Positions 6,656 through 14,753 of a stretch of DNA of 64,000 bases are shown here, in pieces. Source of the DNA: Caulobacter sp. Root343. Lineage in GTDB: Bacteria; Pseudomonadota; Alphaproteobacteria; Caulobacterales; Caulobacteraceae. The stretch lies in contig NZ_LMDF01000008.1 in assembly GCF_001425745.1 (NCBI RefSeq), positions 1 to 64,000 on the forward strand, in the 5' to 3' direction. The translations under genes and the position numbers were made by a program. The notes below the pieces were generated by a model that was not told the origin of the DNA, made no database searches, and saw only the letters and a list, made by a program, of their open reading frames with translations. Every line of letters begins with the position of its first letter. Position 1 is the first letter of the stretch.

Positions 6656-7702
6656 TCAGTTGGCGGCGGGCGTGGCGGGCGGCACGAGGCCGGCCTTGCC
6701 CTCGGCGGCGAGGCGTTCGGCCTTGATGCCGTCGAGAGCCTTCTGGGCGGCGGCGATCTTGGCCTGGTCGCCGGTCTCCTTGGCCAGGCCCAGGGTCTCC
6801 AGCGCTTCCATCTCGCGCACCACCAGCAGGTGGCTGTCGTCGGCGGGCTTGAAGCCGCCCATCGATAGCTTGGCCAGGTTGGCGCGCTGGGTGGCCGCCT
6901 CGGGCGTGTCGCCCTGGCCGTAGGTCAGGAAGAACTGGCGCAGCTTTTCCTTGATGGCCGGGTCGAGGTCCTTGCGCCAGACGATCGGGTCTTCCGGCAG
7001 GGTCGGCGATTCCCAGATCACCTTGACCTTGGCGGTCTTGTTGTCCGCGCGCGCCGCATTCAGGCGCAGGGCCGTGGTGTTGTTGGTCGAGGCGTCCAGC
7101 TTGTGATTGGCCACCGCCGCCAGGTTGGCGTCATGGCTGGCGCTGAGCACGGTCTTGAAGCAGTTCTCGGGCTTCTTGCCGGCCGGGATGAAGACGTAGG
7201 TCATCGGGGCCAGGGTGCCGGAGGTCGACTTCTTGTCGCCGATGCCGAAGTTCAGGGTCTTGTCGCACTTCAGCAGGCCTTCCAGGGTCAGCTTGCTGTC
7301 GGCCGGGACGATGATCACCGACTTGTAGCCGTCGGTGCCGGACGGGTCGAACGTGCGGGCGAAGACCTCGCCGCCCGAACGGCGTACGGCCTCCAGGCCC
7401 GACTGGTTCGAGAACCAGCCCAGGTCGGTCTGCTTGGCCCCCATGGCCACGATCAGCGACGAATAGTTGGACGAGAAGAACGGCTTCACCTTCAGGCCGG
7501 TCTGCTTTTCCATGTCGGCCAGGATGGGCTTCCAATAGCCCTCCATGTTCTGGGCCGACTCGGTCGACAGGATCGAGAACACGATCGTGTCCTTGGCGGC
7601 CGGCGTCGAGGGCGCCTTGCCGCACGAGGCCAGGGCCAGGGCCGACAAGCCCAAAGCCGACAAACGGGCGGCGATGACGAGAGCCGAACGACGGCTGATC
7701 AT
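6656..7702 (-). CDS. phnD: Phosphonate/phosphite-binding lipoprotein PhnD
   Basis: A 348-residue PhnD-family periplasmic binding protein. The N-terminus carries a signal peptide ending in a lipobox (LALASC, Cys at about residue 27), so it is likely membrane-anchored. Family features are FSILSTESAQNMEGYWKPI near the start of the mature chain, the TDLGWFSNQSGLEA hinge segment and the conserved KSTSGTLAPMTYVF region that contacts the ligand. It overlaps phnC by four bases (ATGA) and precedes phnE, so the three form one operon. The lipoprotein anchor is less common than a free periplasmic form in such systems. Ligand preference (phosphonate, phosphite or phosphate) is not decidable here. Confidence 0.92.
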   Translation of the reverse strand: MISRRSALVIAARLSALGLSALALASCGKAPSTPAAKDTIVFSILSTESAQNMEGYWKPILADMEKQTGLKVKPFFSSNYSSLIVAMGAKQTDLGWFSNQSGLEAVRRSGGEVFARTFDPSGTDGYKSVIIVPADSKLTLEGLLKCDKTLNFGIGDKKSTSGTLAPMTYVFIPAGKKPENCFKTVLSASHDANLAAVANHKLDASTNNTTALRLNAARADNKTAKVKVIWESPTLPEDPIVWRKDLDPAIKEKLRQFFLTYGQGDTPEAATQRANLAKLSMGGFKPADDSHLLVVREMEALETLGLAKETGDQAKIAAAQKALDGIKAERLAAEGKAGLVPPATPAAN

Positions 7703-8493
7703 TGGGGAGCTCCTTCCCAGAATACGTCCTCGAATTCCGGGCCGTAGATATCGATGAGTTGTTCGCGCTTCAGAGCCGAGGCCGGGCCGTCATAGACCTT
7801 CTGGCCGGCCTTCAGGGCCACGACCCGGTCGCAGTAGCGCAGGGCGTAGTCCACCTGGTGCAGGGTGACGACGACGGTCAGGCCGTCTGTCTTGTTGAGA
7901 TCGCGCAGGATCTCCATGACCTTGCGCGCCGAGACGGGGTCGAGCGAGGCGACCGGCTCGTCGGCGAGGATGATCTTGGCCTTCTGGACCAGGGCGCGAG
8001 CGATGGCGCCACGCTGCTGCTGGCCGCCCGACAGGGTGTTGGCGCGCTGGGCGGCGTAGTCGGCCACGCCGACGCGAGCCAGGGCCGCCATGGCCGCCTC
8101 GCGCGTCTCCTTCGGCCAGGCCCCGAACAGGCCTCGCGCGAACGGGATCCGGCCCAGCGAACCGAGCGCGACGTTGCTGAACAGCGACAGCCGGCCGACC
8201 AGGTTGAACTGCTGGGCGATGAAGCCGATGCGGATGCGCGCCTTGCGGACCTGGTCGGAGACCTTGCCCTTGGCCTGTACGGGGCCGCCAAAGGCGGTGA
8301 TCACGCCGGCTCCCTCGTCGATCGTCTGCAGGCCGTCGATGGAGCGCAGAAGCGTGGATTTCCCGGAGCCCGAAGGCCCGATGAGCGCGATCATCTCGCC
8401 CCGCGCGACGTCGAGGGAGACGGTGTCCAGCGCGCGGCGCGACCCGAAGGTCTTCGAGGCGGCGCGGATCGAGAGAACAGGGTCCGACGTCAT
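7699..8493 (-). CDS. phnC: Phosphonate/phosphite ABC transporter ATPase PhnC
   Basis: A 264-residue ABC ATPase. The Walker A motif GPSGSGKST is at residues 39-47, the Q-loop is GFIAQQFNLVGRLS, the ABC signature is LSGGQQQR at about 158-165, Walker B is IILADEP at about 178-184, and the switch histidine lies in VVVTLHQVDYA. GFIAQQFNLVGRLSLFSNV is the PhnC subfamily hallmark. It is the first gene of phnCDE and is divergent from the ornithine decarboxylase gene. A single PhoB-like half-site (8572-8578) lies about 80 bases before its start; phosphate control is therefore plausible but weaker than for the porin. Confidence 0.93.
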   Translation of the reverse strand: MTSDPVLSIRAASKTFGSRRALDTVSLDVARGEMIALIGPSGSGKSTLLRSIDGLQTIDEGAGVITAFGGPVQAKGKVSDQVRKARIRIGFIAQQFNLVGRLSLFSNVALGSLGRIPFARGLFGAWPKETREAAMAALARVGVADYAAQRANTLSGGQQQRGAIARALVQKAKIILADEPVASLDPVSARKVMEILRDLNKTDGLTVVVTLHQVDYALRYCDRVVALKAGQKVYDGPASALKREQLIDIYGPEFEDVFWEGAPQ

Positions 8494-8571
8494 GGTCGGG
8501 GCGAATCCTTAACGTGGTTTCATGGCTTGGGAAGTGCGTTCACTGGTTTGGTGAAGGTACGCAATGGATTT

Positions 8572-8578
8572 GTGACAG
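8572..8578 (-). promoter_or_regulatory. Single PhoB-like half-site upstream of phnC
   Basis: CTGTCAC on the minus strand matches one Pho box heptamer. The expected partner 11 bases downstream reads CCATTGC and is a poor match. It is recorded as a weak candidate only. Confidence 0.3.
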
Positions 8579-8589
8579 CGGGTAGATCA

Positions 8590-8743
8590 ATTGGTCGCAA
8601 AACGGGGCCGCAAAAGACGCTTTACATCCCCGTCCAATGCCCCTATTTCGCACGGCTCCGGCGGACCCGAAGTCCTCAACGCTGCTAACGCCGGCCTGGG
8701 TTTAGCTTCCAACAGGGGGTTACGTGAATTGCGCACGTACCAC
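8590..8743 (+). promoter_or_regulatory. Structured leader RNA of the ornithine decarboxylase gene (speF-motif candidate)
   Basis: The leader folds into a clear stem-loop: ATTGG and ACGGGG (8590-8594, 8602-8607) pair with CCCCGT and CCAAT (8628-8633, 8634-8638) with a 7-nt bulge. Near the start codon, CCTG (8695-8698) can pair with the CAGG of the ribosome-binding purine tract (8713-8719). TACGTG/CACGTA (8721-8726, 8734-8739) forms a hairpin between that tract and the ATG. The speF RNA motif is known before ornithine decarboxylase genes of Alphaproteobacteria; identity with it is inference from position and gene. Confidence 0.55.
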
Positions 8744-10000
8744 ATGCCCCTGGACCTGGTCCGTGAGCGGTCACCGGAACGTCCCGTCGCACTCGTGCGG
8801 CCTGACGCGGTTTCCGTAGCTGCGCGCTGGTTCCAGTCTGAATTTAAAGGCGACGTCTTCTATGCGGTGAAGGCCAATCCTTCGCCGTGGGTGATCCGTG
8901 AACTGGCGCAAGCCGGCGTGCGGTCCTTCGACGTCGCGTCGCTGAACGAGATCGAACTCGTGGCCCAGGAGGCCCCGGGCTCGCGAATGGCGTTCATGCA
9001 CCCGGTCAAGAGCCGGGCGGCGATCTCGGCCGCCTATTTCGACCACGGCGTGAAGACCTTCTCGTTCGACACCCACGAAGAGCTGGCCAAGATCCTGGAC
9101 GCCACCGGCCAGGCCAAGGACCTCAACCTGATCGTCCGCATGGGCGTGCAGGCCGAGGGCGCGGCCTACAGCCTGTCGGGCAAGTTCGGGGTCGAGAGCC
9201 ACAACGCCCCCGCCTTGCTGCTGGCCGCCCGGCGCGCCACCCAGGACCTGATGGGCGTCAGCTTCCACGTCGGCAGCCAGTGCATGCGTCCGACGGCGTA
9301 CCAAGCCGCGATGGCCCAGGCCTCGCGCGCCCTGGTCCGCGCCGGCGTGCTGGCCGATGTCGTCGACGTCGGCGGCGGCTTCCCGTCGATCTATCCGGGC
9401 ATGGTCCCGCCGGACCTCTCCGAATATCTGGCGGCCATCGACCGCGGCTTCGCCGAGATGATGGTCCACGAGACGACCGAGCTCTGGTGCGAGCCGGGCC
9501 GCGCCCTGGTGGCCGAGGCCTCGTCGCTGCTGGTCAAGGTCGAGCTGAAGAAGGGCGACGCGCTGTATCTGAACGACGGGTCGTACGGCTCGCTGTTCGA
9601 CGCCGCGCACATGAAGTGGCCCTTCCCGGTCAAGATGTACCGCAAGAACGGCCCCGTTGACGGCGAAGTGGTGGAAGAGGGCCTCAAGCCCTTCCGCTTC
9701 TATGGCCCGACCTGCGACAGCGTCGACCACATGCCCGGCCCGTTCTACCTGCCGGAAAGCGTCGACGAGGGCGACTACATCGAGATCGGCATGCTGGGCG
9801 CCTATGGCGTGGCCATGTCGACGCGCTTCAACGGCTTCGGCGAGACCGACACCGTGGAAGTGCAGGACGCTCCGATGGCCTCGATGTACGGCCTGGCCAA
9901 GCGCTCGATCCCGGCGGTCCGCCAGGAGAACGAAGAGCGCAAGATCGTCCGCTTCTCGCGTCCAAAAGGCGCGGCCGGCAAGCGCAAGCGCCGTCGCTGA
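8744..10000 (+). CDS. PLP-dependent ornithine/lysine-type decarboxylase (alanine-racemase fold)
   Basis: A 418-residue fold-type III decarboxylase that most likely makes putrescine from ornithine. The PLP lysine lies in YAVKANPSPW (Lys43). HVGSQC, VDVGGGFPS and EPGRALV bind the cofactor phosphate and ring, and YGPTCDSVDHM carries the catalytic Cys/Asp pair. ATG 8744 was chosen as start: the purine tract at 8714-8719 is 24 bases away but comes within about five bases if the intervening hairpin folds. TTG 8729 has better linear spacing and is the alternative. The frame stays open further upstream to a TTG at 8591, which lies in the leader. The C-terminus is basic (KRKRRR). A deoxyhypusine-synthase-like gene follows two genes on. 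Confidence 0.9.
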   Translation: MPLDLVRERSPERPVALVRPDAVSVAARWFQSEFKGDVFYAVKANPSPWVIRELAQAGVRSFDVASLNEIELVAQEAPGSRMAFMHPVKSRAAISAAYFDHGVKTFSFDTHEELAKILDATGQAKDLNLIVRMGVQAEGAAYSLSGKFGVESHNAPALLLAARRATQDLMGVSFHVGSQCMRPTAYQAAMAQASRALVRAGVLADVVDVGGGFPSIYPGMVPPDLSEYLAAIDRGFAEMMVHETTELWCEPGRALVAEASSLLVKVELKKGDALYLNDGSYGSLFDAAHMKWPFPVKMYRKNGPVDGEVVEEGLKPFRFYGPTCDSVDHMPGPFYLPESVDEGDYIEIGMLGAYGVAMSTRFNGFGETDTVEVQDAPMASMYGLAKRSIPAVRQENEERKIVRFSRPKGAAGKRKRRR

Positions 10001-10018
10001 CCAACGACTGATCTGACG

Positions 10019-10046
10019 AAGGCGGGGTTTCGGCCCCGCCTTTTTC
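10019..10046 (+). terminator. Intrinsic terminator of the decarboxylase gene
   Basis: AAGGCGGGG pairs with CCCCGCCTT across a short TTTCGG-type loop and runs into TTTTTC. It is a strong rho-independent terminator 18 bases after the stop. Confidence 0.9.
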
Positions 10047-10138
10047 AGGCGTGGCTTGGCCGAGCGTCACTGGACAAATCCATCCGCACACGACAAACGG
10101 TCGAGCCTTCGATCCGTAGCCGGGAGTTGAGTGGCTAA

Positions 10139-11902
10139 ATGTCCAGGATATCGCTTCGGTGGTCGGTCGTTCTGCTGGTCCTGGCCTTCCAGAGCTTCTG
10201 TCTGCTGCGCCACGACCTGGGCCATGGGGCTGGCTTCACCCACAGCTACGGCTACAACGCCGCCTGGATCCTGGAATTCGACAACACCCTGGCTCAGGGA
10301 CACTTCCCGCCGCGCTGGCTGCACGGCGCCTGGGACGGCATGGGCGCGTCGTCGTTCTACTTCTATCCGCCCCTGGCCTTCTACGTGGCCGCCTTCGTCC
10401 GCTATGCGTTCGGAACGATCGACCACGCGATGATCCTGGCCTGGGCCAATTATCTGATGGTGCTCGGATCGGGCGTGGCCATGTTCGCCTGGCTGCGATC
10501 GCGGGTCGGCGACGCCTGGGCGCTGGTCGGCGCGCTGGTCTATGTCGCCGCGCCCTACCATCTGCTCGGCGTCTATGTCCGCGGCTCGATCGGCGAGACC
10601 GCCGCCTACATGACCCTGCCGCTGCTGGCCCTGTGCCTGGAACGCGCGGCGCGATCCTGGGCCTGGATTCCCGGCATGGCCTTGTCGCTGGCCGCCCTGA
10701 TCATGTCCCACCTGCTGATCGGCATGCTGGTCTGCGTCACGGTGATGCCGGCCTATGCGGTCCACCTGCTGCTGGACACGCCCAAGGCGCAGCGTCGGGA
10801 CACGCTGTTGCGCTGCGCCGCTGGTGTCGCGCTGGGCCTGGCCGTGGCCGCCAGCTACCTGGGACCGGCTCTGCTGATGCAGAAGCTGGCGCTGTTGCGG
10901 GTCATGTGGGGCAACGATGCCGATCCCTATAATTGGGCTCTGATGACCCCGGGCCGCTGGCCGCAGAAGCCGTTCTCGACCTCGATGGCCTGGCTGGCCT
11001 ACGGGATGGCCGGGGCGGCGCTGGCGGCCCTCGTCGCCATCGCCGGCCGCGCGCTTTCCTCGCCGCGGCGCGAGGCCCTGGCCTGGAGCGTGGGCGTGCT
11101 CGTGGCCTTCACGCTGTACGCCCTGCCCTGGCCCTGGCACGGCTTCACGGGTCAGTTCCTGGGCAAGGTCCAGTTTCCGTATCGTCTGCTCCTGGGCATG
11201 GAGTTCGCGGCCGTCACGGCCATCATCCTGGCCGCCGCCCACGGCCGGCGGCTGGCGCTGGCCGTGCTGCTGGTCGCCGCCGCCTTGCCGCTGTCGCGCG
11301 GCTTCTCAATGCAAAAGGACGCGATCGGCTTCCACCTGCTGCAGCCAGGCGACCCGGCCATGCCCGAATTGGCGCGGCAAATCGCCTGTCACTTCGCGCC
11401 CATGGAGCATCTGCCGGCCGACTTCGCCGGGGGGCCGCGCTATGTGGTCGACCCGTACTGCATGACGGGCTTCGCCAAGATGCCGCTGGCCGGCGTCCAG
11501 GACGACGGCGCCCAAACCGGCGGCGCGAAGGTGACCGCCGCCAACGTCTTCCCGGACGGCAGCGTCGCCATCGCCGTCGAGGCCGTCCACCCTGCCCGGA
11601 TCGTGCTGCGCAAGTACTACTTCCCGACCTGGCGGATCGAACGTGTCGAGAAGGGCCGGGACCCGGCGGTGAAAGCCGAGCTGTCCCTGCCGGACGGCCT
11701 GCTGTCCTTCGTCGCCGAGCCTGGCTCGCATACCTACCGTGCGCGGATCATCCGCTCGCCGCTGGAGATCGCCTGCGACACCCTCACTCTGTCGGCGCTG
11801 GCGCTGATCGCGGCTTGGCTGGGACTGTCACTCTACCGCCGCCTGAACGCGCGCGGGCTCCTCGCGTCGTTCCGAGCGTTTATGCGCATCAGGACTCGAT
11901 AA
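10139..11902 (+). CDS. Polytopic membrane protein, 6-pyruvoyl-tetrahydropterin-synthase-related / GT-C-like
   Basis: A 587-residue protein with about ten membrane segments spread over residues 8-400 and a soluble C-terminal part (about 410-545) before a last membrane helix near 548-565. The N-terminal block with GHGAGFTHSYGYNAAWILEFDNTLAQG and the following FPPRW and SFYFYPPLAFY motifs are those of the large PTPS-related membrane protein family, which resembles YfhO and other GT-C glycosyltransferases. Despite its name that family has nothing to do with pterins. The acidic and aromatic loop after the first helix is where GT-C enzymes bind a lipid-linked sugar donor. The reaction is unknown. 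It sits between two polyamine-type genes, which may be coincidence. Confidence 0.7.
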   Translation: MSRISLRWSVVLLVLAFQSFCLLRHDLGHGAGFTHSYGYNAAWILEFDNTLAQGHFPPRWLHGAWDGMGASSFYFYPPLAFYVAAFVRYAFGTIDHAMILAWANYLMVLGSGVAMFAWLRSRVGDAWALVGALVYVAAPYHLLGVYVRGSIGETAAYMTLPLLALCLERAARSWAWIPGMALSLAALIMSHLLIGMLVCVTVMPAYAVHLLLDTPKAQRRDTLLRCAAGVALGLAVAASYLGPALLMQKLALLRVMWGNDADPYNWALMTPGRWPQKPFSTSMAWLAYGMAGAALAALVAIAGRALSSPRREALAWSVGVLVAFTLYALPWPWHGFTGQFLGKVQFPYRLLLGMEFAAVTAIILAAAHGRRLALAVLLVAAALPLSRGFSMQKDAIGFHLLQPGDPAMPELARQIACHFAPMEHLPADFAGGPRYVVDPYCMTGFAKMPLAGVQDDGAQTGGAKVTAANVFPDGSVAIAVEAVHPARIVLRKYYFPTWRIERVEKGRDPAVKAELSLPDGLLSFVAEPGSHTYRARIIRSPLEIACDTLTLSALALIAAWLGLSLYRRLNARGLLASFRAFMRIRTR

Positions 11903-12009
11903 TCGTCGCAAAGACTCTATATAGCGCCCCCTTAATCCCCTCGCCGGTCGCTCCGTCCCGGCGTGCTTAGGGGTCACGACGGGCGCTCACCTTCAGAGGA
12001 TCCTCTGTC

Positions 12010-13062
12010 ATGAACGCTCCCGTTCCGAACAACACCAAAGCCGAGCTGCTGCAGAACGTCGTCGAGCACATCGACATCACGTCGTTCGACGCCCGCCCGA
12101 TCATCGACTCGATGCGCAAGATGTCGTTCTCGAGCCGCGACACCGCCCGCGCCGCCGACATCTTCAACATGGCGCTGGAAGACAAGAGCTGCTCGCCCTG
12201 GCTGATCCTGGCCGGCTCGACCTCGGCCGGCGGCTGCATGCACGTGTACCGCGACATGGTGAAGAACGGCATGATCGACGCCGTGGTCGCCACCGGCGCC
12301 TCGATCGTCGACATGGATTTCTTCGAGGCCCTGGGCTTCAAGCACTACCAGGCCGCCGGCCCGGTCGACGACAACGTGCTGCGCGACAACTACATCGACC
12401 GCATCTACGACACCTATATCGACGAGGAAGAGCTCCAGAACTGCGACCACACGATCCTGGAGATCTGCAACCGCCTGGAGCCGCGCGCCTATTCCTCGCG
12501 CGAGTTCATCTGGGAGATGGGCAAGTGGCTGTCGGAAGGCAACGCCAAGAAGCCTGGCTCGCTGATCCAGACCGCCTATGAAGAAGGCGTGCCGATCTTC
12601 TGCCCGGCCTTCGTCGACAGCTCGGCCGGCTTCGGCCTGGTCAAGCACCAGAAGGAACGGATCGCGGCCAAGCAGCCCTATCTGATGATCGACGCGGTCG
12701 CGGACTTCCGCGAACTGACCGATATCAAGATCGCGGCCGGCACCACGGGCCTGTTCATGGTCGGCGGCGGCGTGCCCAAGAACTTCGCCCAGGACACCGT
12801 CGTCTGCGCCGAGATCCTCGGCGTCGAGGCCGACATGCACAAGTACGCGGTCCAGATCACCGTGGCCGACGTCCGCGACGGCGCCTGCAGCAGCTCGACG
12901 CTGAAGGAAGCCGCCTCGTGGGGCAAGGTGAACACCACCTACGAACAGATGGTCTTCGCCGAAGCCACCACGGTCGTCCCGCTGATCGCCTCCGACGCCT
13001 ACTGGCGCAAGGCTTGGGAAGGCCGCGAGAAGCCGCGCTGGAACAAGCTGTTCGGCAAGTAA
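12010..13062 (+). CDS. Deoxyhypusine-synthase-like enzyme (probable homospermidine or aminobutyl transferase)
   Basis: A 350-residue DHS-family protein of normal length. Visible hallmarks are the GSTSAGGCM region (residues 69-77), the GGGVPKN loop (252-258) and SWGK with the catalytic lysine at 306, which in eukaryotic DHS carries the aminobutyl intermediate from spermidine or putrescine with NAD. Bacteria have no eIF5A, so the acceptor cannot be that protein. Plant homospermidine synthase evolved from DHS, making homospermidine formation from putrescine a reasonable inference, and the ornithine decarboxylase just upstream would supply putrescine. RBS-like AGAGGATCC precedes the ATG. A terminator follows at once. 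Confidence 0.88.
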   Translation: MNAPVPNNTKAELLQNVVEHIDITSFDARPIIDSMRKMSFSSRDTARAADIFNMALEDKSCSPWLILAGSTSAGGCMHVYRDMVKNGMIDAVVATGASIVDMDFFEALGFKHYQAAGPVDDNVLRDNYIDRIYDTYIDEEELQNCDHTILEICNRLEPRAYSSREFIWEMGKWLSEGNAKKPGSLIQTAYEEGVPIFCPAFVDSSAGFGLVKHQKERIAAKQPYLMIDAVADFRELTDIKIAAGTTGLFMVGGGVPKNFAQDTVVCAEILGVEADMHKYAVQITVADVRDGACSSSTLKEAASWGKVNTTYEQMVFAEATTVVPLIASDAYWRKAWEGREKPRWNKLFGK

Positions 13063-13089
13063 GCTTGATCGACTCCTTTTGAAAATGCA

Positions 13090-13121
13090 GGGTCCCCGGA
13101 GTTTCTCCGGGGGCCCTTTTT
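13090..13121 (+). terminator. Intrinsic terminator after the DHS-like gene
   Basis: GGGTCCCCGGA pairs with TCCGGGGGCCC across GTTTC and runs into TTTTT. The next gene's ATG is at 13123, so that gene has essentially no room for a separate promoter outside the terminator or may be reached by read-through. Confidence 0.9.
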
Positions 13122-13122
13122 C

Positions 13123-13911
13123 ATGCGCGTTTCGTGGTTGGCCGCCGTCGCTGTCCTGGCCTTGACCGGCTGCGCCACCTTGAGCGGCGATGCGCCCGCC
13201 GAGCGTTACCTGGCCAAGGGCGCGTTCGACGCGCGCGACCACCTGCCGCCGCCGCCCGCCAAGGGCTCGCCCGAGGCCGAAAAGGATCGCCAGATCTTCC
13301 TGGCCACCCGCGCGCTGAAGGACACGCCGCGTTGGACGCTGGCCCGGGCCGACACCGACAAGGAGCACATCCTCGAAAGCTATGGCTGCGCCCTGGGCTT
13401 CGTCCCGACCCGGGAGAGCAATCCGAAGCTGGCCGCCATGCTGCTGCGGATGAGCCACGACGTCCGCTCGGCGGTGGCCGGGCCGAAGCTCGCGCACCGC
13501 CGGCCCCGGCCCTACCTCTCGGCGGACGGTCCGATCTGCGTGAAGCGCGGCCTGAGCCTGGCGCTGTCGCCCGACTATCCGTCCGGCCATTCGACCTGGG
13601 GGTGGTCGGTGGGCCTGCTGCTGGCCGAGGCCGCGCCCGATCGCGCCGAGGCGATCCTGGCCCGCGCCCGCGGCTATGGCGAAAGCCGCATCGTCTGCGG
13701 CGTCCACAACGCCAGCTCGGTGGAAGCCGGGCGAAAGAACGCCGAGAACCTGTTCGCCGCCCTGTGGAGCTCGGAGGCGTTCAAGGCCGACCTGGCGGCG
13801 GTGCGGGCCGAACTGGACGCGGCCCGCGCCAAGGCCCAGGCCACGGGGACCGCGCCGGAGCCGGCCCGCTGCACGGCCGAGGCCAACCTGATCGGCGCGC
13901 CGCTGCTCTAG
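13123..13911 (+). CDS. Class A (PhoN-like) acid phosphatase, probable lipoprotein
   Basis: A 262-residue exported protein of the vanadium-haloperoxidase-like PAP2 superfamily. An N-terminal lipobox is visible (LALTGC, Cys at about 17). The three-part active site is present: HRRPRP, SPDYPSGHSTWGW, and a later RARGYGESRIVCGVHNASSVEAG with the second histidine. This is the class A bacterial non-specific acid phosphatase pattern. It would release phosphate from organic esters at the cell surface, fitting the phosphorus genes at 3-8 kb. The ATG is only two bases after the upstream terminator's T-run and has no good ribosome-binding site; an internal start is possible but would lose the signal peptide. 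Confidence 0.88.
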   Translation: MRVSWLAAVAVLALTGCATLSGDAPAERYLAKGAFDARDHLPPPPAKGSPEAEKDRQIFLATRALKDTPRWTLARADTDKEHILESYGCALGFVPTRESNPKLAAMLLRMSHDVRSAVAGPKLAHRRPRPYLSADGPICVKRGLSLALSPDYPSGHSTWGWSVGLLLAEAAPDRAEAILARARGYGESRIVCGVHNASSVEAGRKNAENLFAALWSSEAFKADLAAVRAELDAARAKAQATGTAPEPARCTAEANLIGAPLL

Positions 13912-13954
13912 GCGCGAGGTTGCGCACACGGGCGCGGCCCTCTACCTCTTGGCC

Positions 13955-14443
13955 ATGGCCCATACCGGTTCCGCCTGCGGACACGATCATCACAATCACG
14001 GCGTCGCCGGCGACGCGCTCGCAGCCGAACTCGACGCCGCCGAGGCCCGCTGCGCCGCCGCCGACCAGCGCCTGACCGCGCCGCGCCGTCGGGTGCTGGA
14101 GCTGCTGCTGGGCGCCGGCCAGCCGGTGAAGGCCTATGACCTGATCTCGACCTTCGGCGGCGAGGGCCCGCCGGCCAAGCCGCCGACCGTCTATCGCGCC
14201 CTCGACTTCCTGGAAAAGCAGGGCTTCGCCCACCGGATCGAGAGCCTCAACGCCTATGTCGCCTGCCGCAAGGAGGCCGACGGCCACGCCGCCGCCTTCC
14301 TGATCTGCGACTGCTGCGGCGCGACCCGCGAGATCGAGCCCAAGGCCAGCGCCGAGATCATCGCCGCCGGCGCCGCGGCCGGCTACGCCCTGACCGCCGT
14401 GACCATCGAAGCCCACGGTCTCTGCGCCGACTGCCGGAACTAG
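13955..14443 (+). CDS. zur: Fur-family regulator, most likely the zinc repressor Zur
   Basis: A 162-residue Fur-superfamily regulator (start at ATG 13955; a TTG six bases upstream is possible). The His-rich N-terminus (GHDHHNH) is typical of Zur rather than Fur. The winged-helix domain covers about residues 25-95 with the family's LTAPRRRVLELLL and PPTVYRALDFL helices. The dimerisation domain holds the structural zinc cysteines in CDCCG and CADC. In Alphaproteobacteria Zur represses zinc uptake genes, none of which is adjacent. No operator-like palindrome was recognised next to it. Confidence 0.85.
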   Translation: MAHTGSACGHDHHNHGVAGDALAAELDAAEARCAAADQRLTAPRRRVLELLLGAGQPVKAYDLISTFGGEGPPAKPPTVYRALDFLEKQGFAHRIESLNAYVACRKEADGHAAAFLICDCCGATREIEPKASAEIIAAGAAAGYALTAVTIEAHGLCADCRN

Positions 14444-14489
14444 GCCGCCGCGCCCTTGGTTGTCTTCTCGTCGATCGAGGAGACCAAGC

Positions 14490-14693
14490 ATGGCTGAACA
14501 ACCCAACACCAAGGGCCGCGAAAAGAACGAGGCCGAGCCGCTGGGCGAGTTCACCGCCCTGGGCGGCAAGGACAGCGTCCAGAAGACGGGCGAGGAGTCG
14601 CGCAAGCGCGCCGGGCCGGACGGCCCCGACGCCGAAGCCATCGGCGATAGCTTCAAGGGCCCAGCCGGCGACCCCGCCGAAGGCAAGCGCTAG
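14490..14693 (+). CDS. Small hydrophilic protein of unknown function
   Basis: A 67-residue, highly charged, Gly/Lys/Glu/Pro-rich peptide without membrane segment or cysteine. The start at ATG 14490 is favoured by GAGGAG seven bases upstream. GC at third positions is high and consistent with real coding. Composition (KGREKNEAEP, EAIGDSFKGPAGDPA) suggests an intrinsically disordered, possibly stress-related protein, but this is inference only. It stands between zur and a thioesterase gene, on the same strand, with its own spacing to both. Confidence 0.65.
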   Translation: MAEQPNTKGREKNEAEPLGEFTALGGKDSVQKTGEESRKRAGPDGPDAEAIGDSFKGPAGDPAEGKR

Positions 14694-14753
14694 CCAAGCT
14701 CGCGCGAAGCCCGCTAGACTCGAACGACCGTTCCAGCTCGTTCGAGAGACGCC

